This document shows, piece after piece, positions 16,502 through 24,014 of a stretch of DNA of 64,000 bases. Origin of the DNA: Azospirillum sp. TSH64 (GTDB taxonomy: Bacteria; Pseudomonadota; Alphaproteobacteria; Azospirillales; Azospirillaceae); the NCBI RefSeq assembly GCF_003116035.1, contig NZ_LGQW01000015.1, positions 5,684,434 to 5,748,433 of the forward strand, written 5' to 3'. Below the pieces are notes generated by a model. That model saw only the letters and a list, made by a program, of their open reading frames with translations, searched no databases and was not told where the DNA came from. Positions within the stretch are counted from its first letter, which is position 1; the number at the start of each line of letters is the position of its first letter. The position numbers were made by a program, and so were the translations under genes.

Positions 16502-16923
16502 GGCGCGGACGGGACCCGGGGTTCGGCCTGGCGCAGGCGCCGCTCGATCTCGTCCTGCAGCGCGCACACCAACTTGTTGTAGGCCTGATGAACGGTTTCG
16601 CCCCGCTCCCGCAGGTTGGTCGTGGACACATGATCGATGGTGTAGCTTTCATGCGAATAGCGGATTTCGACGACCGCCTCGTGGTCCTTCCATGCCTTCG
16701 TCGCCAGAATCTCACCGGGCGCCTTCCACTCCGCGGACCAGCCGCGTTCGATCGCCGCTTCCATGATCGTCCGCTGGAGCACCGCGGCGGACAGGTTGCG
16801 CGACGCCGCCGGCATGGGCTGGTCGGTTACCCGGTAGATGGGCTGCCGGCGGCTGCAGCCGCCGAGCACGGCGACCGTCGCGAGAATGAGGAAAAGCGCG
16901 CGGATGCCGGTCTGCAAAATCAT
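16498..16923 (-). CDS. Small lipoprotein heading the APE operon
   Basis: The ATG at 16923 gives MILQTGIRALFLILATVAVLGGC, a signal peptide with lipobox LGGC; an ATG at 16971 would place 16 hydrophilic residues before it and is less likely. The mature part is about 119 residues. It is a paralogue of the lipoprotein at 738-1127: IMEAAIERGW, SYTIDHVSTTN and YNKLVCALQDEI match corresponding segments there. Its stop overlaps the ApeC start by 4 nt, so it is the first gene of the operon rather than a bystander. I know of no named function. An outer-membrane or periplasmic role in pigment placement is inferred from context. Confidence 0.83.
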   Translation of the reverse strand: MILQTGIRALFLILATVAVLGGCSRRQPIYRVTDQPMPAASRNLSAAVLQRTIMEAAIERGWSAEWKAPGEILATKAWKDHEAVVEIRYSHESYTIDHVSTTNLRERGETVHQAYNKLVCALQDEIERRLRQAEPRVPSAP

Positions 16924-16998
16924 GTCCTGCCGTTTCCGGACGCCATGTGGAGCGAGTGCGGACCCTATCATGGCAGGGTCACATTGTGGATAGAGGCG

Positions 16999-17018
16999 CG
17001 CATCGATTTTGCGATGCG
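16999..17018. repeat. Inverted repeat upstream of the APE operon
   Basis: CGCATCG and CGATGCG are perfect inverted copies around a 6-nt loop in the 159-nt space between the secreted-protein gene (stop 17083) and the APE operon start (16923). There is no following T-run on the minus strand, so an intrinsic terminator is not supported; an operator or weak hairpin is possible. I see no convincing sigma-70 boxes in this space. Confidence 0.35.
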
Positions 17019-17082
17019 GTTGCCGGTCTTGCCGTCGATGGCCGGAGCCGTCGCTGCGACGGCAAGGCCCATGCCGGCGGCT

Positions 17083-17541
17083 TTACTTGGCGCCCAGCTT
17101 GACCACGGTTCCCTTGAGCGCCACGCCTGCCATGATGTTGCCGGCGCCGCACATGTATTCCGTATTGCTGTTCGTTTCCGTGTTCTTGTAATTGCTTTTG
17201 ATGTCGATCACCGCGTTACCGCCTTCTTTGCGGGCGCGCTCCTGCAGTTCCAGAACGGCGCTGAGGAAGACCCACTCGCAAGCCTCCTTGTCGGATTTGT
17301 TGAATGCGTTGGTCTTCTTGTTTGTGGCCCATTCGCCGACGACCTTGACCGGATTGGGATGTTTCTGGTTGCCAAAATAAAGCTTCACGCCCTTGTCCAG
17401 CTTCTCCTGGGCTGCGGCTGTGTTGAGGGCGGACTCTATCGGAAACATCAGGTGCGCGTCCCGGGCCGAAGCGGGAGATGCGGCAGAGACAATGGCCGAT
17501 GCGACGGTGGAAATCAGCGCCAGGGTAGCGGCTTTGTTCAC
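17083..17541 (-). CDS. Secreted protein of the so-called excinuclease-subunit-like family
   Basis: The 152-residue protein starts at GTG 17541 behind GGGAGG and has a Sec signal peptide (VNKAATLALISTVASAIVSA, cleavage near ASA). The mature part contains YFGNQKHPNPVKVVGEW, KKTNAFNKSDKEACEW, ERARKEGGNAVIDIKS and a C-terminal CGAGNIMAGVALKGTVV strand. This pattern is shared with a family often labelled excinuclease ATPase subunit in databases, a name that cannot be right for a small exported protein without any ATPase motif. The GGNAVIDI element resembles YbjQ-type folds. Function unknown. Same strand as the APE operon but 159 nt away. Confidence 0.75.
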   Translation of the reverse strand: MNKAATLALISTVASAIVSAASPASARDAHLMFPIESALNTAAAQEKLDKGVKLYFGNQKHPNPVKVVGEWATNKKTNAFNKSDKEACEWVFLSAVLELQERARKEGGNAVIDIKSNYKNTETNSNTEYMCGAGNIMAGVALKGTVVKLGAK

Positions 17542-17968
17542 GGTCCCTCCCAAAGAAAGAATATTTCGCAGACGATGCTATCTTAAGCGGAGGCATTGGC
17601 TGTGCAACCGCTTTCATGATTCTTCGGTTGGCGGCCGAACCCGCCTCGGACCGCCGCTGGCGGCAGAGTCAACGCCCGGCGGCTTCTCGGTGTTTCCGGT
17701 CTTTTGCCGTTCGCGACCCTTCATCCGCGGAATGGACCGCTGTGACGAGAGTGTGCGGTGGGTTGTCGCGCTGTGGGGAACCCGCGCTCTACAGTCGGTG
17801 CGCAAATCAACGCCTGCGCGAAATTAACCTCTCATAAACGCCTTCACGGCGAACCTATTTTAGACAAAAGCAAGGCAGAGGGATGGTCGCCGGGCCGGGA
17901 AGGGGCTGGCGGGCCGGCCTCCTGCCGCGCGACCACCAGCCGTGTGCCGGCCGCCCCAGGAGACATAA
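17542..17968. other. 427-nt intergenic region upstream of the pilin gene
   Basis: No convincing gene. Short open frames here lack ribosome sites. The region separates two divergent genes and must hold the promoter for the highly expressed pilin. The half next to the pilin includes an AT-richer stretch around 17815-17870 (CTCATAAACG, CTATTTTAGAC) and ends in AGGAGA just before the ATG. I could not assign -35/-10 boxes with confidence. Confidence 0.6.
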
Positions 17969-18628
17969 ATGTTCAATATTTTGACCGTCATTATTTCGGT
18001 CGCTCTTACGGCGGTGATGGGAGCCGCCGGCGTGTTCTATGTCGGTAGCGCCTTCACCACCGCCGGTCCGAAGGCCGCCGCCGTCGGCATCATCCAGGCG
18101 CTGTCGCAGGTCGATGCGGCCTGGACGCTGTATGGCAGCAACGGCAACACCACGACCCTGGGTGCCGCAGGTTCGACGTTCCCGACCATGTCCGGTGCGG
18201 CGACGCAGACCGACTTGATCAACACCGGCTACCTCGCCGCCGTGCCGACCGCTCCGACGATTTCCGCCACCTGGAACGGCGTCGCCGGTGCCTACACGCT
18301 CGACCTGACCAACACGGCGACCGCCACCGGCGTCACCCAGTTCGGCAGCTTCGCCAACGGCGGCATCTTCCTTGTGCTGGGCACCACGGCCCTGTCCCAG
18401 TGCACGGAAATCGCCCGTGCCGGCGGCCAGATCTCCGCCACCGGTACGCTGGCCGTTCCCGGCACCGGCCTGACGCTGACCGTCGCCACCCCGGCCGCCT
18501 TCAACACCGCCTTCACCGGCTACAAGTTCGGCTGCGTCCAGATCACCACGGCGACCGCGCTGACCTTCAACAACGTGACCGGCATCGCCGGTGACAACAA
18601 CAAGTACGTCGCCTACTACAAGTTCTAA
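17969..18628 (+). CDS. Type IVb-like major pilin
   Basis: The 219-residue protein starts MFNILTVIISVALTAVMGAAG, a hydrophobic helix that would pack in the pilus core, followed by a Thr/Ala/Gly-rich globular domain. Two Cys (SQCTEIA near 147 and GCVQIT near 190) could form the C-terminal disulfide loop of type IVb pilins. There is no usual leader with a Gly-Phe or Gly-Met peptidase site and no Glu at helix position 5. A strong AGGAGA ribosome site 6 nt before the start and a terminator just after the gene suggest it is the abundant pilin. It resembles PilS of R64-type systems in place, not clearly in sequence. Confidence 0.75.
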   Translation: MFNILTVIISVALTAVMGAAGVFYVGSAFTTAGPKAAAVGIIQALSQVDAAWTLYGSNGNTTTLGAAGSTFPTMSGAATQTDLINTGYLAAVPTAPTISATWNGVAGAYTLDLTNTATATGVTQFGSFANGGIFLVLGTTALSQCTEIARAGGQISATGTLAVPGTGLTLTVATPAAFNTAFTGYKFGCVQITTATALTFNNVTGIAGDNNKYVAYYKF

Positions 18629-18661
18629 GCGTCGTCTGAGGCGCCCTGTTGCTGACCGAAG

Positions 18662-18692
18662 CGCCCCGACCCCTGTGGCCGGGGCGTTTTCT
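18662..18692 (+). terminator. Rho-independent terminator after the major pilin
   Basis: CGCCCCG (18662-18668) pairs with CGGGGCG (18680-18686) and is followed by TTTTCTT. It lies 33 nt after the pilin stop and 95 nt before the next pilus gene. Partial read-through would make the pilin message much more abundant than that of the assembly genes. Confidence 0.85.
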
Positions 18693-18787
18693 TGTGATTT
18701 TCCGGGTCTTTTTCCGGAATGCGCGGCAACGGGATTGGTCCGCGACCCGGCGGCAAGATAGAGTGGGCCCGATTTGGAGGCCATGCC

Positions 18788-20425
18788 ATGACATCGCTGA
18801 TCCTGATGACGATCATGGCCATCTCGCTGGTGGCGACGACCGGCTACACCGCCTACACCATGGTCGACGCCTCGAACCGGATCAGCCAGGCGCAGCGAAG
18901 TGCCGCCGACATGCACCGGCTGGCGGCGCTGGTCGAGGCCAACCTGCGCGTTCTCGACAATGACGGAGTCGCCAGTCCGCCGGCGCCCGAGGATCCGCCT
19001 CCCCGTCCGGCAGGCGCCGCATCCGCAAAAGGGCAGGCATCGACCGGCAAGGCTGCGGCCAAGGAGCCGGTGCAGCCGGCCGGCACCCTGCCGCGCTGGC
19101 TGATGCCGGGCACCCGGACACCCTGGGGAGCGGTCTACGGCTATTGCGTGTTCGCTCCGGCATCGGACCGGGCGGCGGCGCAGCTCCGCACGGCGTCCTG
19201 GCCGGCGGGGGCGGCCGGCGGCGGGCGCAGCTACGTGGCGGCCGCACCCGCGGCTCCAACGGAGTTGGCCCGTGCCGGGGTGATCGCCGCGATCGTGGCG
19301 CCGCCGATCGGCTCGACCGCTCTGCCGGACTGCGCGGCCCTGACCTTCCGCGACGGCCGGATCGAGGTTGCCGAGGGCAGCGCCGTCGCCGTCACCCGCG
19401 GGGCTTCGGCCGATCTCGCAGCGCTGGCCGCCTCGGCGACCGTCACGCGCCATGTGGCGCCGACCGCGCAGGGCGATGCGACCGGGACCAGCCCGGCCGA
19501 CGCCATGACCCTGTCGGCCGCGCTCGGCCATTGGCAGGCGACCCGGCCCTCGACCATGGTCCTGCGCCTCGCCCCCGGCCGGCACGAGCTTCCGGCGGCG
19601 CAGGTTCAGGCGCTGGCCGCTGATCAGGACGGCGGCCGGGCGGTGCGGCTGGTGCTGAAGGCGGAAGCGGCCGGAGTCGTGGTGTCCACCAACCCGCCGG
19701 ACGTGGCGCTCCGGCTGCCGACCGATACCCGGATCGAGAATGTCGGCTTCGAGATGCCGGTCGAGGCGCTTCCCGGCACCCGGCTGACCTTCGCCGGCAA
19801 CAACGCCATCTCGACCAACCGGGCCGCCGGGCTGCGGGTGGCGCATGCGCGGCTGGACGTCGCGGGCGGGAAGCTGACGGTGACGGCGCCCGGCGGCGAC
19901 GGTGTGCTGGTCGACGGCGGCACCGCCCTGTTCCGCGACGCCGCCGTCGAGGTGACGGTGGGGGCCGGGCGCAGTGCGCTGGTGTCCTCGCTGGGGGCCG
20001 GCGTCACCTTCACGGCCGAGTCGCGGCGCCCGTCCTTGCAAGTCCATGGCAGGGGATTGCCGATGGCGGCGCTGCGCAGCGGCGGCGGCCAAGCCATCCT
20101 CGACCGGACCGACGTCGCCGTCGACAACGGCACCCCCTTCGGCATCGTCATCGAGAACGGACAGCTGGAGATGAAATCCTCCATCATCGGCGGGCCAGCG
20201 GCGCGGCCGGGCAGTGCCGGTGTCCTCGACCTCGGCGGGTCGCACGCGGTGGCAGACCCCAACAGCCACATCTGGTCGGCGCCCGGCGGCCGCTGCGCCC
20301 AGGGGGCGCTGTTTTCCCAGCAGGCTGTCGCGGGGGAGGGGGCGCGGGCCGTTTCCGGGGCCGCCGCATCGGGCGCGGTCCTGCCGTCGGTCGCCAACCG
20401 GGCGAGCTGGACATGCCGGTCCTGA
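18788..20425 (+). CDS. Pilin-like protein with right-handed beta-helix (possible pilus tip protein)
   Basis: The start at 18788 has GGAGG 7 nt upstream; earlier starts lack one. The 545-residue product begins MTSLILMTIMAISLVATTGYTAY, a pilin-type helix without leader, continues as an amphipathic stretch to about residue 60 and a Pro/Ala-rich linker. From about 230 it shows repeated short strands with Gly/Asn turns (ILDRTDVAVDNG, GIVIENGQLEMKSS), as in parallel beta-helix (pectate-lyase-like) domains. In R64, PilV is a large minor pilin that carries a tip adhesin; this gene may have the equivalent role. Stop overlaps the ATPase start by 13 nt. Confidence 0.68.
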   Translation: MTSLILMTIMAISLVATTGYTAYTMVDASNRISQAQRSAADMHRLAALVEANLRVLDNDGVASPPAPEDPPPRPAGAASAKGQASTGKAAAKEPVQPAGTLPRWLMPGTRTPWGAVYGYCVFAPASDRAAAQLRTASWPAGAAGGGRSYVAAAPAAPTELARAGVIAAIVAPPIGSTALPDCAALTFRDGRIEVAEGSAVAVTRGASADLAALAASATVTRHVAPTAQGDATGTSPADAMTLSAALGHWQATRPSTMVLRLAPGRHELPAAQVQALAADQDGGRAVRLVLKAEAAGVVVSTNPPDVALRLPTDTRIENVGFEMPVEALPGTRLTFAGNNAISTNRAAGLRVAHARLDVAGGKLTVTAPGGDGVLVDGGTALFRDAAVEVTVGAGRSALVSSLGAGVTFTAESRRPSLQVHGRGLPMAALRSGGGQAILDRTDVAVDNGTPFGIVIENGQLEMKSSIIGGPAARPGSAGVLDLGGSHAVADPNSHIWSAPGGRCAQGALFSQQAVAGEGARAVSGAAASGAVLPSVANRASWTCRS

Positions 20426-21942
20426 AGCCGTCCGCCGCCTTCCGCGAGGAACTTGCCGGCTATTTGCTGCGCAAGGGGCTGGTGACGCGCGGCATCCTCG
20501 ATGCGGCGATGGCGGAGCAGCGGGTGACCGGCGAACCGCTGGGCGCCATCCTGGTGCGCAACGGCTTCCTTGCCCGCGCCGACCTGGACGAGGCGAAGAT
20601 CAGCCACGAGACCGCCCTGGAGACGCCGGAGGCGATGGGCGGCACGCCGATCCCGCTGCCGCTGCTGGAGCGGCACGCGATCATCGTCACCGGGCTCAGC
20701 GACGATGCGGTGCATGTGGCGACGCTGCACGACGAATCGGTCGCCGGCCGGGTGGCCGCCCGTTACTACCCCGGCCGGACGGTGCGCTTCAGCAGCTTCG
20801 TCCCCGACCAGTTCGACGAGTTCCTCGACCGCGTCCGCCGCGCCCAGTCCGGGCTGGAGGACAGCGATCCGGTGGAGCAGCTGGTGTCGCGCGCGGTGGA
20901 GGCCGGGGCGTCGGACATCCACATCCTGCCGCGCCGCAAGACCTGCAGCATCTTCCTGCGGGTGGACGGCATCCGCCGCCTGATGGACGAGACGGCATCG
21001 GCCACCGCCGCCACCATCGTCGCCCGGATCAAGGACCGCTCCGGCATGGATCTGGCGGAGCGGCGGCTGCCGCAGGAAGGGCGGTTCGAGGTCGAGCATC
21101 GCGGGCGGCCGGTCGATCTGCGCGTGACCACCGTGCCGTCGGTGGATGGCGAGATCATCGTCATGCGCATCCTGGACGTGGAGCGGGTGCAGCCGAACCT
21201 GGACCGGCTGGGCATCAGCCAGGTCGGCGACTGGCGCCGCGCGGTGGACCGCCGCCATGGGCTGTGCCTGGTCTGCGGGCCGACCGGATCCGGCAAGTCC
21301 ACCACCCTGAGCGCGACCGTGCGCGAGATGGACCGGCTGGGCCGCGCCATCTACAGCATCGAGGATCCGGTGGAATACCGCATGGCCTATACGGGGCAGG
21401 TCAACGTCAATCCGGCGGTGAAGCTGGACTTCGCGCGGGTGGTCCGCACCTTCATGCGCGCCGATCCCGACGTGATCGTGCTGGGCGAGGTGCGCGACGA
21501 GGAAACCGCGCAGATCGCGGTGCGCGCCGCCGATACCGGCCACATGGTGCTGACCACCCTGCACACGGGATCGGTGAACGGGGCCATCGACCGGCTGCGC
21601 CATCTCGGCGTTCCGGCCCACGACATCAAGTCGCTGCTGCGCGGCGTTCTGGTCCAGTCGCTGGTCCGCACCCTCTGCCGGGCCTGCCATGGCGCCGGCT
21701 GCGCGGCCTGCGGCAATGCCGGCTATGCCGGGCGGACGGCCGTCAGCGAATGCGCGGTGTTCGACGAGCCAGCCGCGGTGGTCGCCGCGGCGAAGGGGGC
21801 AAGGAACTGGCGGTCGCTGTATGAGGATGCGGTCGCCAAATTCCACGCTGGCGTCACCACCGCGGCCGAACTGCGCCGCGTCTTCGGCAGCGAGGCCAAG
21901 GGTGTGGAGCAGCGCATGCCGGCGCCGCGGCCGAAGACGTGA
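20413..21942 (+). CDS. Type IVb pilus assembly ATPase (GspE/PilB superfamily)
   Basis: The 509-residue protein has an N-terminal MshEN/GspE-N-like domain (KGLVTRGILDAAM, about residues 15-60) and a C-terminal secretion ATPase. Walker A is GPTGSGKST near 289-297, the Asp box is YSIEDPVEYRM, Walker B is DVIVLGEVRDEE near 353 and the His box is MVLTTLHTGSVNGAIDRL near 382. A CRACHGAGCAAC segment forms the tetracysteine zinc site of extension ATPases. It would power pilus extension from the cytoplasmic face, with the platform protein at 25536. Equivalent to PilQ of R64. Confidence 0.88.
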   Translation: MPVLKPSAAFREELAGYLLRKGLVTRGILDAAMAEQRVTGEPLGAILVRNGFLARADLDEAKISHETALETPEAMGGTPIPLPLLERHAIIVTGLSDDAVHVATLHDESVAGRVAARYYPGRTVRFSSFVPDQFDEFLDRVRRAQSGLEDSDPVEQLVSRAVEAGASDIHILPRRKTCSIFLRVDGIRRLMDETASATAATIVARIKDRSGMDLAERRLPQEGRFEVEHRGRPVDLRVTTVPSVDGEIIVMRILDVERVQPNLDRLGISQVGDWRRAVDRRHGLCLVCGPTGSGKSTTLSATVREMDRLGRAIYSIEDPVEYRMAYTGQVNVNPAVKLDFARVVRTFMRADPDVIVLGEVRDEETAQIAVRAADTGHMVLTTLHTGSVNGAIDRLRHLGVPAHDIKSLLRGVLVQSLVRTLCRACHGAGCAACGNAGYAGRTAVSECAVFDEPAAVVAAAKGARNWRSLYEDAVAKFHAGVTTAAELRRVFGSEAKGVEQRMPAPRPKT

Positions 21943-21969
21943 GGCGGAAGACATGACACGTCGGCGGCG

Positions 21970-22449
21970 ATGAACATCATCCAGGCGATCTTCGCCCTTG
22001 CCCTGATGGGCATGGTGGTGGCGGGCGGCATCCAGTACGTCAACCCTTCGGCCATGGCGAAAAGCCGCGTCGCCTCGCAGGCCGATTCCGGCTTTTCCGT
22101 GCTGGAGGGCGCCTATCGCAGCCGGCAGGCCAGCGGTGCCGCGGTGCCGGCCGCCGACGGATGGCAGGCGGCGCTGTTCCCGGCCTTCGGCACGATGCCG
22201 CCGGCGGTGTCGGGGCTGTCCTGGTCCTACGGCGTGCAGGCGGAGGGGACCTGGTTCTGCCTGTCCGGCCCGCTGTCCGGCGGCTCTGCCGGTGGAGTTG
22301 GCGGCGATCCGGTGACGGGGGCGCTGGCTTCGCTCGCCACCCGGCGGCCGGAGGGGCTGTACGAGGTGACGCGCACCTGCGGCGGGGCGGGGGGAGAGCC
22401 GGCGGGAACCATTGCCGCCACCCTGTGGATGCAGCGGACGGCGCGATAG
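21970..22449 (+). CDS. Pseudopilin-like minor pilin
   Basis: The 159-residue protein starts MNIIQAIFALALMGMVVAGGIQY, again a hydrophobic helix with essentially no leader, followed by an Ala/Gly-rich globular part with Cys near residue 97 and Cys near 137. It sits 27 nt after the ATPase gene. Length and N-terminus fit a minor pilin or pseudopilin that primes assembly. I do not recognise a named family. Confidence 0.65.
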   Translation: MNIIQAIFALALMGMVVAGGIQYVNPSAMAKSRVASQADSGFSVLEGAYRSRQASGAAVPAADGWQAALFPAFGTMPPAVSGLSWSYGVQAEGTWFCLSGPLSGGSAGGVGGDPVTGALASLATRRPEGLYEVTRTCGGAGGEPAGTIAATLWMQRTAR

Positions 22450-22518
22450 GGGGCTGGCTCCGGTCCTCACGTTGTTTCAGCCCCGGCCATTGACCGCGGG
22501 GCGTCGGCGGGCATAGAG

Positions 22519-23337
22519 ATGCTGCGGCGCCCTGTCCGTGCGTGGTACCTTGGACGGACTGTCGCCACCTCTTTCGGTCGAGTCGGGAAGGCAGGGGCGT
22601 TCTTGGGCAGCGGCGGTCTCGCGACCAATGTCTTGTACGGCTTCTTGGAAGGTGTGGAGCGCCGCGACGCCCTCGCCTATGCGCGCTCGTTCGCGCGGCG
22701 CACGGTGGGAAGCTCCGAACGCTGCTGGTACGCGGTCGAGCCGCTGTGGACCGGCTTCCTCTATGAAATCCACGAGGGCGGCCCCGGCCGATCCTTCCTG
22801 CCCGATCTGGTGACGGAGCTCGACGCCAATCCCGGCGGAATCGCGCTGGTGCCGTCGGGACGCCGGGTGTTCGAGCTGACGGTGCGCAATGGGCGTCCGG
22901 TCGGCGGGCTGCTGCCCGAGGCCAAGAGCCGGCAGGTCCAGCTTCAGATGGCGGCGATCCGGCCGACGGTGCCGGTCGACGGCAAGGCTTATGGCGTGGT
23001 GATCCCGCCCTGGGTGACAGCCGATCAGGTCAGGCTGCGCACCATCCGGGCGACGCGGCGGATGCGGCGGGTGTCGGCGCCGGTCTCGGTGCCGCTGGCG
23101 CTGTCGTCGGTCGGCTTCGCCGCCGGGCTGGGGCTGCTGACCACCGGCGGCGGGCTGTATTACTGGTCACCGCACCGCGTGCCGCAGCCGCAGGCCCTGA
23201 CGTTGGAACAGATGCCCCACCGGCAGTGGGAGGCGGCGCTGGCCGCCATCGGTCCGGACAATTATGTCAGCAAGCTGGAATACCGCGACGGCAAATGGAC
23301 CATCGAGATTGCGGGCCAGCCACCGAGTGCTCGCTGA
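22519..23337 (+). CDS. PilO2-like pilus assembly membrane protein
   Basis: A 272-residue protein with a soluble N-terminal domain (residues 1-185), one membrane helix near 190-212 (VPLALSSVGFAAGLGLLTTGGGLYYW) and a short C-terminal domain ending WTIEIAGQPPSAR. Large cytoplasmic domain, single helix, small periplasmic domain and place before the PilP-like gene suggest the PilO (PilO2) protein of R64-type pili, which joins the inner-membrane platform to the secretin. The exact start is uncertain because no clear ribosome site precedes 22519. Confidence 0.55.
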   Translation: MLRRPVRAWYLGRTVATSFGRVGKAGAFLGSGGLATNVLYGFLEGVERRDALAYARSFARRTVGSSERCWYAVEPLWTGFLYEIHEGGPGRSFLPDLVTELDANPGGIALVPSGRRVFELTVRNGRPVGGLLPEAKSRQVQLQMAAIRPTVPVDGKAYGVVIPPWVTADQVRLRTIRATRRMRRVSAPVSVPLALSSVGFAAGLGLLTTGGGLYYWSPHRVPQPQALTLEQMPHRQWEAALAAIGPDNYVSKLEYRDGKWTIEIAGQPPSAR

Positions 23338-23426
23338 TGCTGTGGACGGTCGCCGATTTACCCATTCTCAAGCATAGCGCCGGGAGTATTGCCGCCGGAC
23401 CTGATGGTCGCAACCGGCGGGCGGGA

Positions 23427-24014
23427 ATGATGGCGGACCGGGTTTCCGGGATGATGAGACAGATGGCGGGAGCGGCCCTGCTGGCGGCGTCGCTGTCGGC
23501 CGGCCCACTGCTTCCCGCTGCCGCGCTGGCGGAGGAGAGCCCGTTCCTGCCGCCATCGGCCCGCCAGGACAATCTGGAGCGGCGCCTGCAACAGCGCATC
23601 GACAGCGCGGTGTCCGGGCTGGAGGAGCGGGTCGCCAAGGCGATGATCGATGCCCTCGATGGGCGCACGCGCGACGGTGCCCTGCCGCGGGCGGTCGAGG
23701 ATGCGCTGGCCCGCCGGATGGCGGTGCCGGGCGGGACCTTGCCCGGTGGTGCCTCCGCCGGAGCGATGGCGCCGGGCGGACGCCGCCAGGGGGCGGCCCT
23801 GGCCGGCAGCCCGCCGGGGGCGCCGCCGCTGCCGCCGTTGCCCAACATGCCGGGGTCCGCCATGTCGGCGGCCGATCTGGTGCCGTCGGGCGCCACCTTC
23901 GTCGGCTGTCTCGACGGCCGCGCCTTTTTCCAGGACCGTGCCGGCACGCCGTTCCTGATCGACCCGCGCGCCTTCCCGGCGACGGGCGGGGGACCCGCCA
24001 CATGCGCAAGATGA
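23427..24014 (+). CDS. PilP-like periplasmic pilus assembly protein
   Basis: The product (about 195 residues) has an N-terminal signal (MAGAALLAASLSAGPLLPAAALAEE region), a helical segment rich in Arg/Glu (residues 40-75), a Gly/Pro-rich linker and a C-terminal motif FVGCLDGRAFFQDRAGTPFLID. Such a small secreted protein directly before a secretin gene corresponds to PilP in R64-type clusters. Start is uncertain: ATG 23427 has GGCGGGA upstream, while ATG 23337 overlaps the previous stop (TGATG) and would add 30 residues. The end overlaps the secretin by 13 nt. Confidence 0.55.
   Translation: MMADRVSGMMRQMAGAALLAASLSAGPLLPAAALAEESPFLPPSARQDNLERRLQQRIDSAVSGLEERVAKAMIDALDGRTRDGALPRAVEDALARRMAVPGGTLPGGASAGAMAPGGRRQGAALAGSPPGAPPLPPLPNMPGSAMSAADLVPSGATFVGCLDGRAFFQDRAGTPFLIDPRAFPATGGGPATCAR

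Noticed and set aside
16924..16971. Longer start for the lipoprotein heading the ape operon
   Set aside because: It would place hydrophilic residues before an otherwise perfect lipoprotein signal and has no ribosome site.
17855..20269. Open frame of 804 codons on the minus strand opposite the pilin
   Set aside because: It covers the pilin, its terminator and the beta-helix gene, and the product has no recognisable domain.
19624..22470. Open frame of 948 codons on the minus strand across the pilus genes
   Set aside because: It runs across three genes with recognised motifs on the plus strand, and its product is low-complexity Arg/His/Pro-rich sequence.
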